Assembly (NCBI RefSeq): GCF_019303535.1
Contig: NZ_JACCIU010000002.1
Coordinates: 62,001 to 126,000, forward strand
Length of the DNA: 64,000 nucleotides
From: Lactobacillus sp. Sy-1
GTDB lineage: Bacteria; Bacillota; Bacilli; Lactobacillales; Lactobacillaceae
Reading direction: 5' to 3'
The position numbers were made by a program, and so were the translations under genes. Below the pieces are notes generated by a model. That model did not search any database, was not told the origin of the DNA, and saw only the letters and a list, made by a program, of their open reading frames with translations. Of this stretch, positions 1-8,737 are shown piece by piece (position 1 is the stretch's first letter; each line of letters begins with the position of its first letter).

Positions 1-186
1 CACTAGCAGATTTATTACCAATATTATGCATGAAACATTCTTTAATATTATGCTTGAATAATGATGAAAATATCTATGTTAAATAAAAACATCGCTAATC
101 CATAAATTAATATTCATAATAGCAATTAGGTAATACTAGTGCCTGTACTATAAAATACTAATATTCAAAAACGATTAAAAACCAAA

Positions 187-228
187 AATAGTCTTCGATA
201 AAATAATTAGTAATTATCGAAGACTATT
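187..228 (-). terminator. Rho-independent terminator
   Basis: Two 15-base arms (187-201 and 214-228) are perfectly complementary around a short AT loop. It lies just past the stop of the leftward small secreted protein gene. The rest of positions 1-264 is AT-rich and shows no gene I can support. Confidence 0.7.
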
Positions 229-264
229 CTTGTGTTAATAATATTAAATTATAATCTAAAAATG

Positions 265-708
265 CTACTTTGCATTCAAAGTTTTCGGAACCATTTGAAA
301 AAGATAAAAGTTACCAAGTCCCTTTACGTTAAGCATTTTACCATTCTTCTTAAAAATAAATATTGCCGCCTGAGCAAAAAAATTTGATTTAATGTAGTAA
401 GTACCATTAGTTTCTTTATACTGTGGATTAGAACCTAGCATCGGTCGAAAACTTTTATATTTTTTATTTGATCCATAGTAAAATTCGTTAAAATTTACCG
501 CATCTTTATTAAGGGTAAATCCGGTACGATAGTACTTACCATATTTGACATTATTTTTATCAGCACGATTATGTTTAACTGAGATCCAATTTCCAGAAAA
601 CCCATCTGGGATTCCATCCTTCCATTCATCAGCACTAACAGTAGCTGAAGTTATGCATCCAAAAGCCACGAAAACTAAGGATACCAGTAACAGTTTTCTT
701 AAATTCAT
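265..708 (-). CDS. Small secreted protein, W-x2-G-x-P family
   Basis: Function unknown. The protein is 147 residues with an N-terminal hydrophobic signal peptide (residues 3-20) and a likely cleavage after Val-Ser-Ala. The mature part opens with W-K-D-G-I-P followed by G-N-W-I-S, a pattern shared with the proteins at 6462 and 13080 and more loosely with 9899, so these are paralogues. I start it at the ATG at 708, not an upstream in-frame ATG at 729, because GGAG lies 9 bases before it. A Cys sits near the end of the signal peptide, but the preceding residues do not make a good lipobox. It stands alone, with its own terminator. Confidence 0.75.
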   Translation of the reverse strand: MNLRKLLLVSLVFVAFGCITSATVSADEWKDGIPDGFSGNWISVKHNRADKNNVKYGKYYRTGFTLNKDAVNFNEFYYGSNKKYKSFRPMLGSNPQYKETNGTYYIKSNFFAQAAIFIFKKNGKMLNVKGLGNFYLFQMVPKTLNAK

Positions 709-892
709 CAAAATCACTCCTATGTACAAATAGTATTAAATCATTATTCTAAATTAATTATACCAATTTATTAGTTGCAATCCTATTAATTTTATTTAAT
801 CCCGATAATTCAATCATTTCATTTAACCTTTGTGATTTTTTAATACATCAATTATAATTAGTATATAAAAATTAAATCATAGTTAGAAAGAG

Positions 893-1798
893 ATGATTAC
901 TATTAAAGTTCAAAAATACCTATTAGCTGGTTTAGCTGCCGCAGCGATGGTTAGCATCTACAGTCAAAGTGCGGATGCCAAACGAGTTACATATCAATTT
1001 AAAGGTGGTTACAGCACCTTTTACAATAATTTACCTAAGGGGTCGCAAACGTTTAAGAATGTCCATTCATTTAAAGCCAAAAATCAAAAAGGTGATTACG
1101 TCTTTGTAACTAAAATTCAAAAATATAAAAATGTAAAATATGCAAAAATAGGTGATAATTGGGTTCGCCTTAGTTCATTAACTAAGTACAAGCCAAAGAA
1201 ATCATCAATTAAAAACAGTACCACCACCCCTAAAAAACAAGCAAATTCTAATAAGCAAGCCACTAGTTCCATTAATTGGGAAGACTCTAATAACGTTAAT
1301 AATGCTGTCCAAGCTACGTTTAATTACTTGAACCAATGTAGAACTCAAGCTGGGATCAGCGGGCTGAAAATGAATGATAAGTTACAACAAATTGCTCAAA
1401 AAAGATCAGAACAATTAATCACTAATTTCTCTCACCAAGATAATAATGGCAAAGATGCCGCTGAAGAAGTTGCAAATAGCCTTGGATACAACAATTTATT
1501 TGGCGTGTCTGGCGAAAACATTGCTGAATTTTCTGCGAATAGCGGATCGGTCCAAAGTATTGGTGAGGAAGGAATTAGGTTGTTCCAGTCTGAAGGTCCA
1601 TACAAGAATGATGGTAAAGAACATGGACACTACGTAAATGATATGGCCCCCTTCTACACTGATGTTGGAATCGGGTTTAGTTATGATCCTAAAACTGGTA
1701 ACGGTTTTCTATGTGTAAACTTTGGTGGAATGGACCTTAGTCAATTTGCATCTAATCCAAATATTAAGTTTGTTGATGATGATGGTTCTGATGACTAA
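893..1798 (+). CDS. Secreted CAP-domain (SCP/PR1-like) protein
   Basis: A 301-residue exported protein: signal peptide (about residues 8-29, Ala-Asp-Ala cleavage), a basic N-terminal module, a Lys/Thr/Ser linker and a C-terminal CAP domain from about residue 140. CAP signatures seen are F-S-H-Q-D, G-E-N-I-A-E, G-H-Y-V-N-D-M and D-V-G-I-G-F, giving the usual His/Glu cavity residues. The domain occurs in many bacterial surface proteins, but no activity can be assigned. The ATG at 893 lies inside an extended Shine-Dalgarno match (AGAAAGAGATGAT), with no room between them. The ribosome may really start at the ATT at 902, so the exact N-terminus is uncertain. Confidence 0.85.
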   Translation: MITIKVQKYLLAGLAAAAMVSIYSQSADAKRVTYQFKGGYSTFYNNLPKGSQTFKNVHSFKAKNQKGDYVFVTKIQKYKNVKYAKIGDNWVRLSSLTKYKPKKSSIKNSTTTPKKQANSNKQATSSINWEDSNNVNNAVQATFNYLNQCRTQAGISGLKMNDKLQQIAQKRSEQLITNFSHQDNNGKDAAEEVANSLGYNNLFGVSGENIAEFSANSGSVQSIGEEGIRLFQSEGPYKNDGKEHGHYVNDMAPFYTDVGIGFSYDPKTGNGFLCVNFGGMDLSQFASNPNIKFVDDDGSDD

Positions 1799-1862
1799 TG
1801 GAAATCATTAATATCAAATAAAATATCATTTTTAAATTACACGATCCATGGAGATTATCGAC

Positions 1863-2441
1863 ATGAAAAAATCTATTTTAAAAATGGCCATTATGGCCAC
1901 TCTAGGTATTAGCGGAACCGGAATTGTATCTCAAAGCTTCTCTCCCAACCAATTCGTTGCCCATGCAGACGGACTAGTTGCCTACCTAAGCGAAGAAGAC
2001 AACTATAAAGACGTATATGCAATTGTAAGTGACGACGGTAAGGGAACCGATATTGGGACGCCAAGGAAAGCATTAGCTGATTTAGCAGCTGCTAAGCAAC
2101 GTAATTCAGCTAATCCAAGTCAAAATAACGGTTTTAACATTGATTCTGATGGTAAGGTCTGGTATTCAAATTATCCCTTGGAAGTGGTTCCAGGTGATGT
2201 TCAGCACACTCTTGAAGGATTAGCCAGTCATAACCCTAATGACGATGCTAGTTCAAACACCACTAAAGTAAATTCCAAAACCAATACAAATTTAAATAAA
2301 AGTGCTAAGCTAACCAAGGTCCAAAAAGAGCTTAAAAATGCTAAAAAGATACTTAAGAATGCTAAGACTAAAAATGAAGTTCAAATAGCTAAAACCAAAG
2401 TGCGAACTTTGCAAAAACAAGTTAACTCGCTTAGCAAATAG
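1863..2441 (+). CDS. Secreted protein with C-terminal coiled coil
   Basis: A 192-residue exported protein of unknown function. A signal peptide (residues 1-36, ending Ala-His-Ala) is followed by a globular middle containing D-S-D-G-K-V-W-Y, then an Asn/Ser/Thr linker and a Lys-rich heptad-like helix over the last 45 residues. The helix resembles the one near the N-terminus of the CAP protein at 48458, which may mean a shared wall-association segment (inference). GGAG lies 9 bases before the ATG at 1863, and the earlier in-frame ATG at 1848 contains that site. It lies 64 bases after the CAP gene and before a strong terminator, so the two may be cotranscribed. Confidence 0.8.
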   Translation: MKKSILKMAIMATLGISGTGIVSQSFSPNQFVAHADGLVAYLSEEDNYKDVYAIVSDDGKGTDIGTPRKALADLAAAKQRNSANPSQNNGFNIDSDGKVWYSNYPLEVVPGDVQHTLEGLASHNPNDDASSNTTKVNSKTNTNLNKSAKLTKVQKELKNAKKILKNAKTKNEVQIAKTKVRTLQKQVNSLSK

Positions 2442-2461
2442 AATTCATTAACATACAAACT

Positions 2462-2513
2462 AAAAGCGACTCTCGAACGGTAATCCTAAAATTACCGTTC
2501 GAGAGTCGCTTTT
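2462..2513 (+). terminator. Strong terminator, 23-bp stem
   Basis: Arms 2462-2484 and 2491-2513 are perfectly complementary over 23 bases with a 6-base loop and end in A4/T4, so it can work in both directions. This is unusually long and perfect for a terminator. It closes the 893-2441 unit. Confidence 0.9.
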
Positions 2514-2553
2514 ATCTTCACCAGAAATAAATTCCATCATCACTAAGCTTTTA

Positions 2554-2719
2554 TTACCATAATGACGTTATGAAACTATACCCAATAAAGTTACCGTGGT
2601 TATCATTCTCAATAACGACCCCATAGTAGCAACACACCTGACTGAACGCCACCTTTAAGTGCATCCGGATCTCATAACAAGTTAATCATCGTTCCACTAA
2701 TAATCATTTTTCGGTTCAT
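2554..2719 (-). pseudogene. Decayed secreted-protein remnant, CAP-like tail
   Basis: On the minus strand a good ribosome binding site (GGGGGG) precedes an ATG at 2719 that encodes a signal-peptide-like start (M-N-R-K-M-I-I-S-G-T) stopped after 15 codons. In another frame the sequence continues as F-S-Q-V and then V-V-I-E-N-D-N-H-G-N-F-I-G-Y-S-F-I to a stop at 2554. This resembles the final strand of a CAP domain. I read it as a heavily deleted member of the neighbouring CAP family. The match is short, so the identity is tentative. Confidence 0.4.
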
Positions 2720-2750
2720 CATTAATTCCCCCCATCAAGAATATTATCAA

Positions 2751-3629
2751 CTATTCAAAAAGCATCGTATTATAATACATCCCCTGATAGTAAGTTGTTG
2801 CTGTGGCCATTTGACTAATATTAGTTCCTAAGATATTAGCCCGATGCCCCCAATTCTCCCCAACAGCATCATCATACATATATTCGTTAATCATATTAAT
2901 CGTTGTTGTCACAGGGGTGTCAGTTGATATTCGGGACTGAATATTTTCACGCAAAACATAGTCACTAAAGCCAAATTCCTTTGCTAAGCCATCGACCCGC
3001 CAACTACCATCACTATTATAATGATCAACTCCTAACTGAATATTTTGCTGGTTCCGCGCCTGGGATAGTTGATATAAGTCGTTATTCCAGGTTAGCGGCG
3101 CAATCCCATTGCGATAACGCAAATAGTTTACGTAGTTAAAATCAGAGTTTTCGTTAATCGTATCGGATACATTAGTATTATTTTTATTCGGGTTTTTTTG
3201 TAAGTAAAGGGAGCTACTAATAATCCAATATAGCCTCTTATAGTTATTAAATTTAACCAGGTAATAAACAACATCCCAGTCACTAGCTTTTCGATAAATC
3301 ACAGTCCCCTTGGAACCAAGTTTAATCGTTTGTTTCCCATAACGAGATGATGTTTCACCGGTTGGGAACTTGGTGTATTGCAAACTGGTATTCGAGGCCA
3401 CGTATTTTACCTTGGTCCCTTCAGCATAATTCGAGTTACTAAGGTATAGATTCGGATCGTAATATTTATATCGATCAGTAACGTTGGTATTAAAATCGTT
3501 TAGGACCGTGCTAATCGTTGAAGATGACTGCCCGGCTAGGGGACTAGCAGCATATACAATGGTGGTGCTGAATGTTAATCCGGTAATAATCACCGTAATG
3601 GCTGTGATAAGCCATTTTTTTAGCATCAT
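2751..3629 (-). CDS. Secreted CAP-domain protein
   Basis: A 292-residue exported protein. A signal peptide ends near A-A-S. A middle module with Y-K-Y-Y-D-P-N and D-W-D-V-V-Y-Y resembles an SH3-like wall-binding unit. A C-terminal CAP domain starts near N-Y-L-R-Y-R-N-G and includes R-E-N-I and G-E-N-W-G-H-R. It is a close full-length paralogue of the protein at 3999, which points the opposite way. I chose the ATG at 3629 because GGAG precedes it by 9 bases; the upstream ATG at 3644 overlaps the ribosome binding site. The molecular activity is unknown. Confidence 0.85.
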   Translation of the reverse strand: MMLKKWLITAITVIITGLTFSTTIVYAASPLAGQSSSTISTVLNDFNTNVTDRYKYYDPNLYLSNSNYAEGTKVKYVASNTSLQYTKFPTGETSSRYGKQTIKLGSKGTVIYRKASDWDVVYYLVKFNNYKRLYWIISSSLYLQKNPNKNNTNVSDTINENSDFNYVNYLRYRNGIAPLTWNNDLYQLSQARNQQNIQLGVDHYNSDGSWRVDGLAKEFGFSDYVLRENIQSRISTDTPVTTTINMINEYMYDDAVGENWGHRANILGTNISQMATATTYYQGMYYNTMLFE

Positions 3630-3731
3630 AAACATAATCTCCATTCCTTACCATATTTATTTCTTTGATAATATCCAAAGACTAAAAATAACCCTAAATA
3701 TCAATACACTATGTAACTACACTCCAAAAAT

Positions 3732-3763
3732 AACAAGAAGCCACTTTTAAACATCTTCTTGTT
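3732..3763. repeat. 9-bp inverted repeat between divergent CAP genes
   Basis: AACAAGAAG at 3732-3740 is perfectly inverted at 3755-3763. The 370-base divergent gap also holds a TATAAT box followed by ATTAATC near 3880-3895, probably for the rightward CAP gene. The inverted repeat could be an operator or a weak hairpin. Confidence 0.35.
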
Positions 3764-3998
3764 CAATTATTAAATTAATATTAAGCTTGAATTAAAGGAC
3801 CTGTCAAATTATTCTGTTGATAAAATTCAACTATTTGATAAATTGAATTCCGAACTCAATTTAAGAAAAGTTCAAATTTAGTTATAATTAATCATGAACA
3901 CTTTCGTTTCACTCAAAAATTTATCGTGTACATATTAGTGCTATCTTTAATCATTAACGATGAATTAGCAGTATTCAAAATCTTAAGGAGTAGTTATC

Positions 3999-4892
3999 AT
4001 GAAACTTAAAATAAATCTACTTACATCTATAACAGCAGTTGCTGTCGCATTTACCATTGGCGCAACCACCGTCCATGCCGATAGTCCGCTAGCTTACCAG
4101 GCCCCTAGCACCATTAAGAAGGTGCTATATAACTTTAACGCCAACGTTCCTGACCGTTATAAGTATTACGATCCCAATCAATTTCTTAGTAATGCTGATT
4201 ATCACATTGGGACCAAGGTAATTTATCAATTTGCCAGCTCTTCGCTCCAATTTGCCCAATTTCCCCAGAGTGCGACTGATACTACATCCGGGGTGCAAAA
4301 GTTTCATACCGGTGCAATGGGTAAAATTGTGGATAGAAGGGTAAGTGATTGGGACGCTGTTTACTATCAGGTTAAGTTTAAGGGTAGCAAGCAACCCTAC
4401 TGGGTCATGGCTGCTGACTTGTTATTAACCAAAAATCGGAATGCCAAAAATCGTAACATGACCAGTGCAGTGGATAAAAATTACGATTTCAGCTATATTA
4501 ATTACCTTCGTTATCGAAACGGCTTAAATCCGCTAACTTGGAACGCCCATCTATACACGTTAGCAATGGAACGTAATATTGAAATTTACAATGAAGTCAA
4601 TAAGACTGGTTCAATGACCCACTTTAACCCCGATGGTAGCTTACAAGTTGATACACTGCGGCAACAAAAGGGTTGGGATGACAATATTATTAGTGAAAAC
4701 ATTTCAAATTTAGCTTCAACGGATACCCCAATGACGTCATCCATCAACATAATTAATGAATACATGGATAACGATTCCGTGGGTGAAAATTGGGGACATC
4801 GGAAAAATATTTTGGATCCAAACGTTACCCAAATGGCCACTGCAACCGTTTATCTTGGTGGGAATTACTACAATACGATGCTATTTGAATGA
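3999..4892 (+). CDS. Secreted CAP-domain protein, paralogue of 2751
   Basis: A 297-residue exported protein with a signal peptide ending V-H-A-D, the same middle module as 2751 (D-R-Y-K-Y-Y-D-P-N, then D-W-D-A-V-Y-Y) and a C-terminal CAP domain. The domain carries N-Y-L-R-Y-R-N-G, S-E-N-I, G-E-N-W-G-H-R and a final Y-Y-N-T-M-L-F-E shared with 2751. AAGGAG precedes the ATG at a good distance. The divergent placement of two near-identical full-length copies indicates local inverted duplication. Function is not established. Confidence 0.87.
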   Translation: MKLKINLLTSITAVAVAFTIGATTVHADSPLAYQAPSTIKKVLYNFNANVPDRYKYYDPNQFLSNADYHIGTKVIYQFASSSLQFAQFPQSATDTTSGVQKFHTGAMGKIVDRRVSDWDAVYYQVKFKGSKQPYWVMAADLLLTKNRNAKNRNMTSAVDKNYDFSYINYLRYRNGLNPLTWNAHLYTLAMERNIEIYNEVNKTGSMTHFNPDGSLQVDTLRQQKGWDDNIISENISNLASTDTPMTSSINIINEYMDNDSVGENWGHRKNILDPNVTQMATATVYLGGNYYNTMLFE

Positions 4893-4905
4893 TTAAAATA
4901 ATGCT

Positions 4906-4943
4906 AAAAAGCCCCCAACTTATATTGAAGTTGAGAGCTTTTT
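4906..4943. terminator. Bidirectional terminator
   Basis: A5-GC...CAACTT pairs with AAGTTG...GC-T5 around a 6-base loop. It sits between the converging CAP gene and the dehydrogenase gene and can serve both. Confidence 0.8.
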
Positions 4944-5046
4944 AAATCTTTTCTATTCTATCTGGTCGCTATCCCGATTCGTTTTAAATCCAATAATCGT
5001 TACAAATAATAATGTAGATAGGATTACTACGGGTGGGAATATAAGA

Positions 5047-5988
5047 TTATTTTACCTCATTTACGGCATCTGCAGGTTTATCACCATTTAATACAGCTAA
5101 AACATTGTCTAAGGCTTGATTAGCCATCTTAGTCCAACCTTCAATTGAATGGCCTGCACAGTGAGGAGTCAGGAAAACATTATCTAACTTACGAATAGGA
5201 CTATCCATTGGTAATGGTTCCTTGTCATAAACATCTAAAGCTGCTCCAGCAATTTCTTTATTCTTAATTGCATCAACGAAGGCATCCTGATCAACTAATG
5301 GTCCCCGACCTAAGTTCAACAGATAAGCTGATTTTTTCATCATTTTGAATTCATCCGTTGAGACCGTGTTAATTGTCCCACTTACCGCAGGTAAATGTAA
5401 GGTAACGTAATCACTGTTCTTAAATAGCTCTTCTTTCGAAACAAATTTACCGTAATTAGTATCTTTAGGAGTTCGATTGTAAATTAAAACATTCATTCCT
5501 AAAGCTTGAGCACGTTTGGCGACTTCCTGTCCAATGTGCCCAAAGCCAACTATCCCCAAAGTTTTATCAGTGATTTGAGTACTCATGATAGTTTGCCCAT
5601 AATCACTATCTCCTTCACGCATCTTATTAGAGATGGTATAAGAATGCTTAGATAAAAGCAACATATCAGTAATTACGTTTTCAGCAACTGAAACCGCATT
5701 TCCACCAGGAGTATTAGTTACCCATACATTGTGTTTGGCAGCAACTTGGGTATCAACATTGTCGTAACCAACCCCTTGGCGAGCAATGATTTTTAAATTA
5801 GGCATTTGATCAAACATGGAATTGGGAAATGGTAATTCCATTAAGATTGCTGCATCAACATCACTTGCTTTATCTAAAATTGATTTTTCATCTTCTGATT
5901 TCAAGATAACTGGATCTAACCCATTATCAATAATCCGTTGATGAATAAGATTATCAATCACTGGTGTTAATAAAAGTTTTTTATTCAA
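5047..5988 (-). CDS. D-2-hydroxyacid dehydrogenase (NAD-dependent)
   Basis: A cytosolic oxidoreductase of the D-isomer 2-hydroxyacid dehydrogenase family (SerA, HdhD, GyaR-like), interconverting 2-keto acids and D-2-hydroxy acids. The 313-residue length is normal. The nucleotide-binding motif G-F-G-H-I-G is at 148-153. The expected catalytic residues are present: Arg228 in N-L-G-R-G, Glu257 in Y-D-K-E-P and His276 in L-T-P-H. The start is TTG with AGGGGG 8 bases upstream. The substrate cannot be fixed: phosphoglycerate, glyoxylate or a branched hydroxyacid are all possible. It is monocistronic. Confidence 0.85.
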   Translation of the reverse strand: MNKKLLLTPVIDNLIHQRIIDNGLDPVILKSEDEKSILDKASDVDAAILMELPFPNSMFDQMPNLKIIARQGVGYDNVDTQVAAKHNVWVTNTPGGNAVSVAENVITDMLLLSKHSYTISNKMREGDSDYGQTIMSTQITDKTLGIVGFGHIGQEVAKRAQALGMNVLIYNRTPKDTNYGKFVSKEELFKNSDYVTLHLPAVSGTINTVSTDEFKMMKKSAYLLNLGRGPLVDQDAFVDAIKNKEIAGAALDVYDKEPLPMDSPIRKLDNVFLTPHCAGHSIEGWTKMANQALDNVLAVLNGDKPADAVNEVK

Positions 5989-6461
5989 AATAATTACCCC
6001 CTAATTTTAGTTAACTATATCTAATATATTAGTTCTAAAAACTAAACCATGTCTAATAAAACGATTAGAAGAAGAACATTGCAATTTCAATTCCAGAGGC
6101 ATCTAATTCTATAATTAAATAAGGAATCTATTAATTAGCACCCTTTATTTATGAAAAAAGTAAGAATGATATAGTCACTACTCATTATATAAAACAATTG
6201 TAACTTAACAACAAGGTAAAGCAACCATTAGACTTGACTTGAGAAATATCAGTAGATATGAATTTTGATTATATGGAATGTAGGGATTGAAATTGATTTC
6301 TCCAATAAGTTAGGAGATACAAATTATCGAACCCTGAAGGTTATTAATATATTAGTAATAAATATAATATACACAATATTGCTATAAAAAATTAATCAAA
6401 GTGGTAAAATAAATAAAGATTCAAGTTATTGATATTAGATTAAAATAGGAGCTGATTAAGA
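5989..6461. other. AT-rich intergenic stretch
   Basis: About 470 bases between divergent genes. I see no credible coding frame, hairpin terminator or RNA gene. TTGATATTAGATTAAAATAGGAG just before 6462 gives that gene its ribosome binding site. Confidence 0.5.
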
Positions 6462-6977
6462 ATGAAATTAAGAAACATTGCAATTGCAACAATGGCTAGT
6501 ATCTCTTTATTCACATTAACACCAAGTCTACATAATAGTGCTAACGCTGCGACTTGGCATAAAGGATTACCAAGGGTCCTTTACGGAAATTGGATTAGTG
6601 ATTTTAAAATGGCTAAGGGTACTGGATCAAAGTACATTCGTGTATCCGTCGTAACTAGTAAGCAAGATAATACTTTCATCCCTTTCCAAACCATGTATAA
6701 CAAAGATAAAAAAGAAGTTGAGAAAAATAAAGAAGCTGATTTCAGTGATTATTCTGATCAAAAGTATCAGAAGTTAAATAAAAACACATATTACATTACA
6801 TCTGGTAAGGATAAACGTACATCACCATTGCAAAAATACACAGTAGTAATGCATGGCAAACATCACTTCACCGTTTCAGGAAAACTACTATACAGTAGCA
6901 AATCCATGAAAACTGAGTATCAGGGACAAAGCGTTTCGCTTAACAAAGTTAAACACAGTGAAATCCCAATGGATTAA
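6462..6977 (+). CDS. Small secreted protein, W-x2-G-x-P family
   Basis: Function unknown. The 171-residue protein has a signal peptide (residues 1-29, ending Ala-Asn-Ala-Ala). The mature protein starts T-W-H-K-G-L-P and continues G-N-W-I-S, as in the proteins at 265 and 13080. The rest is rich in Lys, Tyr, Ser and Thr and looks beta-rich. AGGAG precedes the ATG by 10 bases. It is followed by a terminator whose sequence recurs after both decayed integrase copies, so this gene and the integrase fragments seem to have shared recombination history. Confidence 0.78.
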   Translation: MKLRNIAIATMASISLFTLTPSLHNSANAATWHKGLPRVLYGNWISDFKMAKGTGSKYIRVSVVTSKQDNTFIPFQTMYNKDKKEVEKNKEADFSDYSDQKYQKLNKNTYYITSGKDKRTSPLQKYTVVMHGKHHFTVSGKLLYSSKSMKTEYQGQSVSLNKVKHSEIPMD

Positions 6978-7017
6978 TGCGGTTAGGAAAGCATTTTGTA
7001 TAAATTAATACCAATTA

Positions 7018-7057
7018 AAAGATTCACTATCTGAAAAAACAAGTATAGTGGGTCTTT
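7018..7057 (+). terminator. Terminator of a repeated family (copy 1)
   Basis: AAAGATTCACTAT pairs with ATAGTGGGTCTTT. The stem and the following TTTATTTTGTAT-ACTGTTAA recur with small changes at 9621 and 12847, so a block larger than the hairpin has been copied. Confidence 0.75.
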
Positions 7058-7155
7058 ATTTTGTATCACTGTTAATTTGCCCTTTTACATAAAATCCATT
7101 TCAATTGAAAATAAAAAATGATTAGCATAAACTAAGTATGATTGGAGTTATTAAA

Positions 7156-7935
7156 ATGAACAATGAAGATTATTTTGATACTGATTTAGGTCGTTACTAT
7201 TTAGTGAAACGTCCAGGTAATTTGTTGGTTGTATTTTTGAATGGTGAAGATTCTTTTAGTACATACGATGTGTTTAAACCCATTATTGATGTGTTAGATT
7301 CGTCAGTGGGATTCCTTGCAATTGATAAAATTGGTGCTGGACATAGTGATAACCCCCAACACGATTATTCTGCAGTCGATGAGGTTAATTCAATCAATAA
7401 AATGATTAATAACATGAATCCAGAGAAAGTAATCTTTGTTGCACATAGTGCAGGTGGGATTAGAAGTATTTTATTAGCTAATCAAATGGATAATGTGGTT
7501 GGCTTTGTTGGAATTGAGCCAACGACTTTACAGGTAATTTCTGATCCAGAACTACAAAAAGAGTACTTTAAGCATTCACCCAAAGATATGGAAAAATTCA
7601 TTAAAAATCAACTAAATAAGAACTATCCAGCAGACCTAGCTGCTAAGGTAATGAAAACAGCAACTGATAAGGATGAAGAAACTACTGATCAGGATATGGG
7701 AAGAATTCAAAAGTCATTTGAAAATATTGATTGGCAAAAGTTACCAGTACTGCCTAAGAAGGTTGAATCAGTAGTAATTGCTGAAGAATTCAGAAAAAAC
7801 GAATATGCTGATTCTGAATACCACACTAGTAAATACACTTTTGTTGCGCTAGGTTCTAATCACTACATTCAAATTGAAGAACCAATCAAGGTCAGTAAAG
7901 TATTAAACGAATTGGTTGCCAAATTTAAAGCATAA
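7156..7935 (+). CDS. Alpha/beta-hydrolase
   Basis: A 259-residue cytosolic hydrolase of the alpha/beta fold. The nucleophile elbow A-H-S-A-G-G puts the Ser at 98, and the likely catalytic His is 236 in S-N-H-Y-I-Q. L-N-G-E-D-S-F after the first strand replaces the usual H-G oxyanion motif, so substrate and activity are open. The ATG at 7156 is chosen because GGAG lies 8 bases before it; the upstream ATG at 7138 precedes that site. It is a single gene with no informative neighbours. Confidence 0.78.
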   Translation: MNNEDYFDTDLGRYYLVKRPGNLLVVFLNGEDSFSTYDVFKPIIDVLDSSVGFLAIDKIGAGHSDNPQHDYSAVDEVNSINKMINNMNPEKVIFVAHSAGGIRSILLANQMDNVVGFVGIEPTTLQVISDPELQKEYFKHSPKDMEKFIKNQLNKNYPADLAAKVMKTATDKDEETTDQDMGRIQKSFENIDWQKLPVLPKKVESVVIAEEFRKNEYADSEYHTSKYTFVALGSNHYIQIEEPIKVSKVLNELVAKFKA

Positions 7936-7997
7936 AAAGTAGGTCATTTATGATAAAAATGAGTACTCTAAAGACTGTAATTTAATATATTACATTT

Positions 7998-8050
7998 AAT
8001 GGGTGTAAAGTCTCTGGTTCAATCCCGGAAATCTTACGACCCATTTTTTT
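7998..8050 (+). terminator. Hairpin terminator containing a tRNA T-arm-like loop
   Basis: AATGGGT...GTAA pairs with TTAC...GACCCATT, followed by T7. Inside the loop, 8013-8029 forms a perfect 5-bp stem around TTCAATC, which fits the tRNA T-loop consensus (TTCRANY). No intact tRNA is present. It may be a decayed tRNA 3' half or chance. Confidence 0.5.
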
Positions 8051-8090
8051 AATCCGTTGATTACGATTACTATAATAATCTTCATTAAAT

Positions 8091-8144
8091 GTGCTTCTAT
8101 GATAATAATATAGCCCATATTTAGAACATATCCGGTAGGGTGTA
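8091..8144. repeat. 54-bp dispersed repeat (copy A)
   Basis: About 54 bases beginning GTGCTTCTATGATAATAA match 16815-16868 with roughly seven differences. TGCTCCTAT in the family is the reverse complement of the ATAGGAGCA ribosome binding sites used nearby. On the minus strand the block reads as a TATATTATTATC box followed by a ribosome binding site, so it may be a mobile promoter/leader segment. Confidence 0.55.
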
Positions 8145-8216
8145 ATCAATCAGACCAAATTATCTTTCCCCCATAATAATGAAATATGATAAGACTATAT
8201 AAATTAATCCAGTCTA

Positions 8217-8245
8217 TTGACATATAATTATTAAATAGTTATATT
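8217..8245 (+). promoter_or_regulatory. Sigma-A promoter for the 59-aa membrane protein
   Basis: TTGACA (8217-8222) and TATATT (8240-8245) are separated by 17 bases and lie about 50 bases before the TTG start at 8292. Confidence 0.7.
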
Positions 8246-8291
8246 TAACTAACCTTATTTTAAAAATTACTAAGAAATAGGAGAAATAACC

Positions 8292-8471
8292 TTGAAAAGC
8301 AAACTAATGAAAGTCGCTTTATTTTTAACATTAGCAATAATATTTGTATACATCAATTCTACACAAATCATATCAAATGGAATTATATTAAAAGTTATAT
8401 CAGCTATATTACTGATAATTAATGGTGTAATTGTTTTTAAAGCAGCATATAATTATACATTAAAAAAATAG
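8292..8471 (+). CDS. 59-residue two-helix membrane protein
   Basis: A short gene supported by a consensus promoter and by AGGAG 8 bases before the TTG start. The product has a basic start (M-K-S-K-L-M-K), a first membrane helix at about 8-21, a short polar turn (N-S-T-Q) and a second helix at about 30-50, ending Y-T-L-K-K. The function is unknown. Its size and hydrophobicity would also fit a type I toxin or small membrane regulator, but no antisense RNA has been shown. It lies between copies of TGCTCCTAT-type repeats complementary to ATAGGAG sites. Confidence 0.65.
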   Translation: MKSKLMKVALFLTLAIIFVYINSTQIISNGIILKVISAILLIINGVIVFKAAYNYTLKK

Positions 8472-8483
8472 TATGTATTATAA

Positions 8484-8648
8484 GACTGCTCCTATGATAA
8501 TAAGATAGAAGCATTTTTATATTTTGTCCCTTTTAGATGTAATTATTCTAATCATATTAAATCACCGTTAATCCTATACTAAGATAGATAAATAGTATTA
8601 ATTAAAAATTACACAAATTTAGTCCAATTTATTGAAATAGGAGCAGTC
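8484..8648. repeat. 12-bp inverted repeat pair, 141 bases apart
   Basis: GACTGCTCCTAT at 8484-8495 is perfectly inverted as ATAGGAGCAGTC at 8637-8648, and the second arm is followed by CT6. The arms carry an anti-Shine-Dalgarno and a Shine-Dalgarno sequence. The block could be an untranslated-region remnant or the ends of a small non-autonomous element. Confidence 0.4.
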
Positions 8649-8737
8649 CTTTTTTATAACAGTTTATATTCTTTCACTTTTGTTCATGACTTATTCGATC
8701 ATCGCATTTTTCTCAATACCTGCTTAATAATGATTAA

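Noticed and set aside
265-708. Lipoprotein assignment for the first gene
   Set aside because: The residues before the Cys (V-A-F-G) do not fit a lipobox, and a better cleavage site follows.
545-733. 62-codon plus-strand frame
   Set aside because: Antisense to the secreted protein at 265; no ribosome binding site, and its composition follows the other strand.
2462-2513. Long inverted repeat as a possible insertion-element end or CRISPR-like unit
   Set aside because: Single copy with a hairpin-T-run form at a gene end; a terminator explains it.
3484-3750. 88-codon plus-strand frame over the CAP gene start
   Set aside because: Antisense overlap of signal-peptide DNA; no start signal.
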